Under the pieces are notes generated by a model that worked only from the letters and a program-made list of their open reading frames with translations, was not told the origin of the DNA and ran no database searches. A DNA stretch of 10,972 nucleotides, from NCBI GenBank assembly GCA_910592005.1, contig CAJVPP010003719.1, positions 1 to 10,972 on the forward strand, given 5' to 3'. This document shows, in pieces, positions 9,583 to 10,972 of this stretch. A program made the position numbers and the translations under genes. The number at the start of each line of letters is the position of its first letter. The first letter of the stretch is position 1. Source of the stretch: Funneliformis mosseae. Its lineage: Eukaryota > Glomeromycota > Glomeromycetes > Glomerales > Glomeraceae.

Positions 9583-10903
9583 AACCTTAATCGCTAATTA
9601 TGTAAGAACTAAAAAAAAAAAAAAGCGATAAAGGAAAAAAAAAAAAAATATTTTTCCGTTACAAATGTCCTTTTATATGAAAATTATTATTTATTTATGT
9701 GGTTGGTTCTCTATATGACAATCGTTTTTTAATGTCCATTTAAGGTCATTATAATTTATTTATGCATATGTTTTGATGATTTGTTATGAAAAGAATATTA
9801 CACAATTACCATTTATAACCGAAGCGGAGTAATTACAAAGCAAAAATTTGATCCAAGCGTTTTTTTTTTTATATTGTCTTTATTTTGAAAACAAAAGACG
9901 GAATCCTCGTGTTATTTTTGGACAAACATTAAAAAACTTAAACCAATTATAAAATGATAAACGTCAAGATTGTTTGGTAAATTTGCACACAAAAAACCCT
10001 TTTAGGTTAGAATAATGAATTTGAACGAATGAATTAAATATAACATCTAAAAATAATTTTCATCATTTGATTTAATGATGCAAATCTAATAATTTTATAA
10101 ATCTATAAATAAGTTAACAAGTGCCGATTTTCAGTCTGATACAGTTTCATAAATCCGCGAATTTCCATAATTATCCAGTATACGATTGTGCAAATTGTAT
10201 TAAAAAGAGGGTATATTTTATTCTTTTGTATGGCAGATCGGCGCGATTCTTATACCGAATCCTCCAATGGATTAAGTGAGAAATAGTTTATTTTATAAAA
10301 GACAAAACCTACTTAATTTATCCGGTCTTTGCCAAACTTGACATCTTATTTTAATCGGAATTTAACCAGAATTAGGAAATAATAAAGTACATGATTTCCT
10401 ATTTTCTATTTTAAATCGCCTTTGAAACATAGTATAGTCAAACTTCTATGTACTGATATTGCTGTTTTTTGTATCGGTATAACAAATGTAATGAATTCAT
10501 CCAAATTGCCTAAGGTCTGAAATTTTGAAATTACTAAGTAATATTAAAAATTAGAATAAATATTGAAAGATAACGTTAATTTTAAACGAATTGATAATTC
10601 TTTATAATAAGATTGTAAATGAGAACATTGTTAACTTGTAAAAGGATTTTATTATTTTGTGATTTTATTTTTACATTCAGCTTTTTAAGATCATCATTTC
10701 ATATTAGAATCTATATCAATACAGTTAAATTTCAATAAAAAGTAATTTAAATTTTTCAGTTCCAGTTGATTATATACAAAAAGAATAATAACTTTTTTTG
10801 AATTTTTTTCTTAGAAATTAAACCTTTTGCAAAAAATATTAATGTCAATAAATACTTATAAAATTTCAATAAACATATATAAAATCAAAAAAAAATATAT
10901 ATA

Positions 10904-10972
10904 CAGTGGTGTGCAAAAAAAATGACAATTTTTACTGCGGTAGATCGTCATTATGTAACTAGCCCAATTTTG
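10904..10972. mobile_element. Terminal inverted repeat of a Tc1/mariner-like element, cut by the window end
   Basis: A run of alternating TA ends at TA (10902-10903) and is followed by CAGTGGTGTGCAAAA. This is the classic outer end of Tc1-type transposons, which insert at TA and start CAGT with a run of A shortly inside. Just within it, AATGAC (10921-10926) and GTCATT (10947-10952) form an inverted pair, possibly part of a transposase-binding region. The rest of the element, including any transposase gene, lies beyond the window, so I cannot tell whether it is intact, a deletion derivative or a small non-autonomous copy. The call rests on the end motif and the TA site. Confidence 0.65.

Larger units (their letters stand above)
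9196..10903. other. Non-coding region up to the transposon end
   Basis: No gene is supportable here. The part next to 9195 holds the promoter of the short-tailed MARVEL-like gene. It contains two copies of AAATCGTAACAA (9249-9272), a 19-base T-tract at 9501-9519, a promoter-like 19-mer at 9513-9531 and an imperfect hairpin at 9543-9582. One short ATG-led frame at 10230 could be a first exon but has no visible second exon. The last 500 bases are plain AT-rich sequence. Confidence 0.6.

Overview
The window looks like nuclear DNA of an AT-rich fungus. The evidence is very A+T-rich sequence full of long A/T homopolymers, short introns (70-93 bases) with GT...AG ends, no operon structure or ribosome binding sites, and three membrane-protein genes of fungal type. 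A Glomeromycotina genome such as Rhizophagus is my best guess from this style. I have no marker gene that proves it.

Layout. Positions 1-2358 hold no gene I can support. A single-exon plus-strand gene (2359-2898) encodes a 179-residue protein with a disordered, PY-motif-bearing N-terminal half and two C-terminal membrane helices. Positions 2899-5419 are non-coding, with many homopolymers. Two minus-strand genes follow, at 5420-6737 and 8120-9195. Each has six exons, which I assembled by hand from splice sites and by comparing the two genes. They encode four-helix MARVEL-like membrane proteins of 306 and 222 residues. Their five introns match in position and phase (1, 2, 1, 2, 1), so they are a tandem duplicate pair. 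They differ mostly in the length of the C-terminal tail. Positions 9196-10903 are non-coding, with an inverted repeat and a promoter-like T-tract. From 10904 to the right edge the sequence reads as the terminal repeat of a Tc1/mariner-type transposon, entered at a TA and cut off by the window end.

How the genes relate. All three products are probably endomembrane or plasma-membrane proteins. Only the two MARVEL-like genes are clearly linked, by descent. The plus-strand gene may be an adaptor for, or client of, a Nedd4/Rsp5-type ubiquitin ligase, which acts on membrane proteins. There is no direct evidence that it works with the MARVEL-like pair. I see no rRNA, tRNA or CRISPR array, and no complete mobile element.
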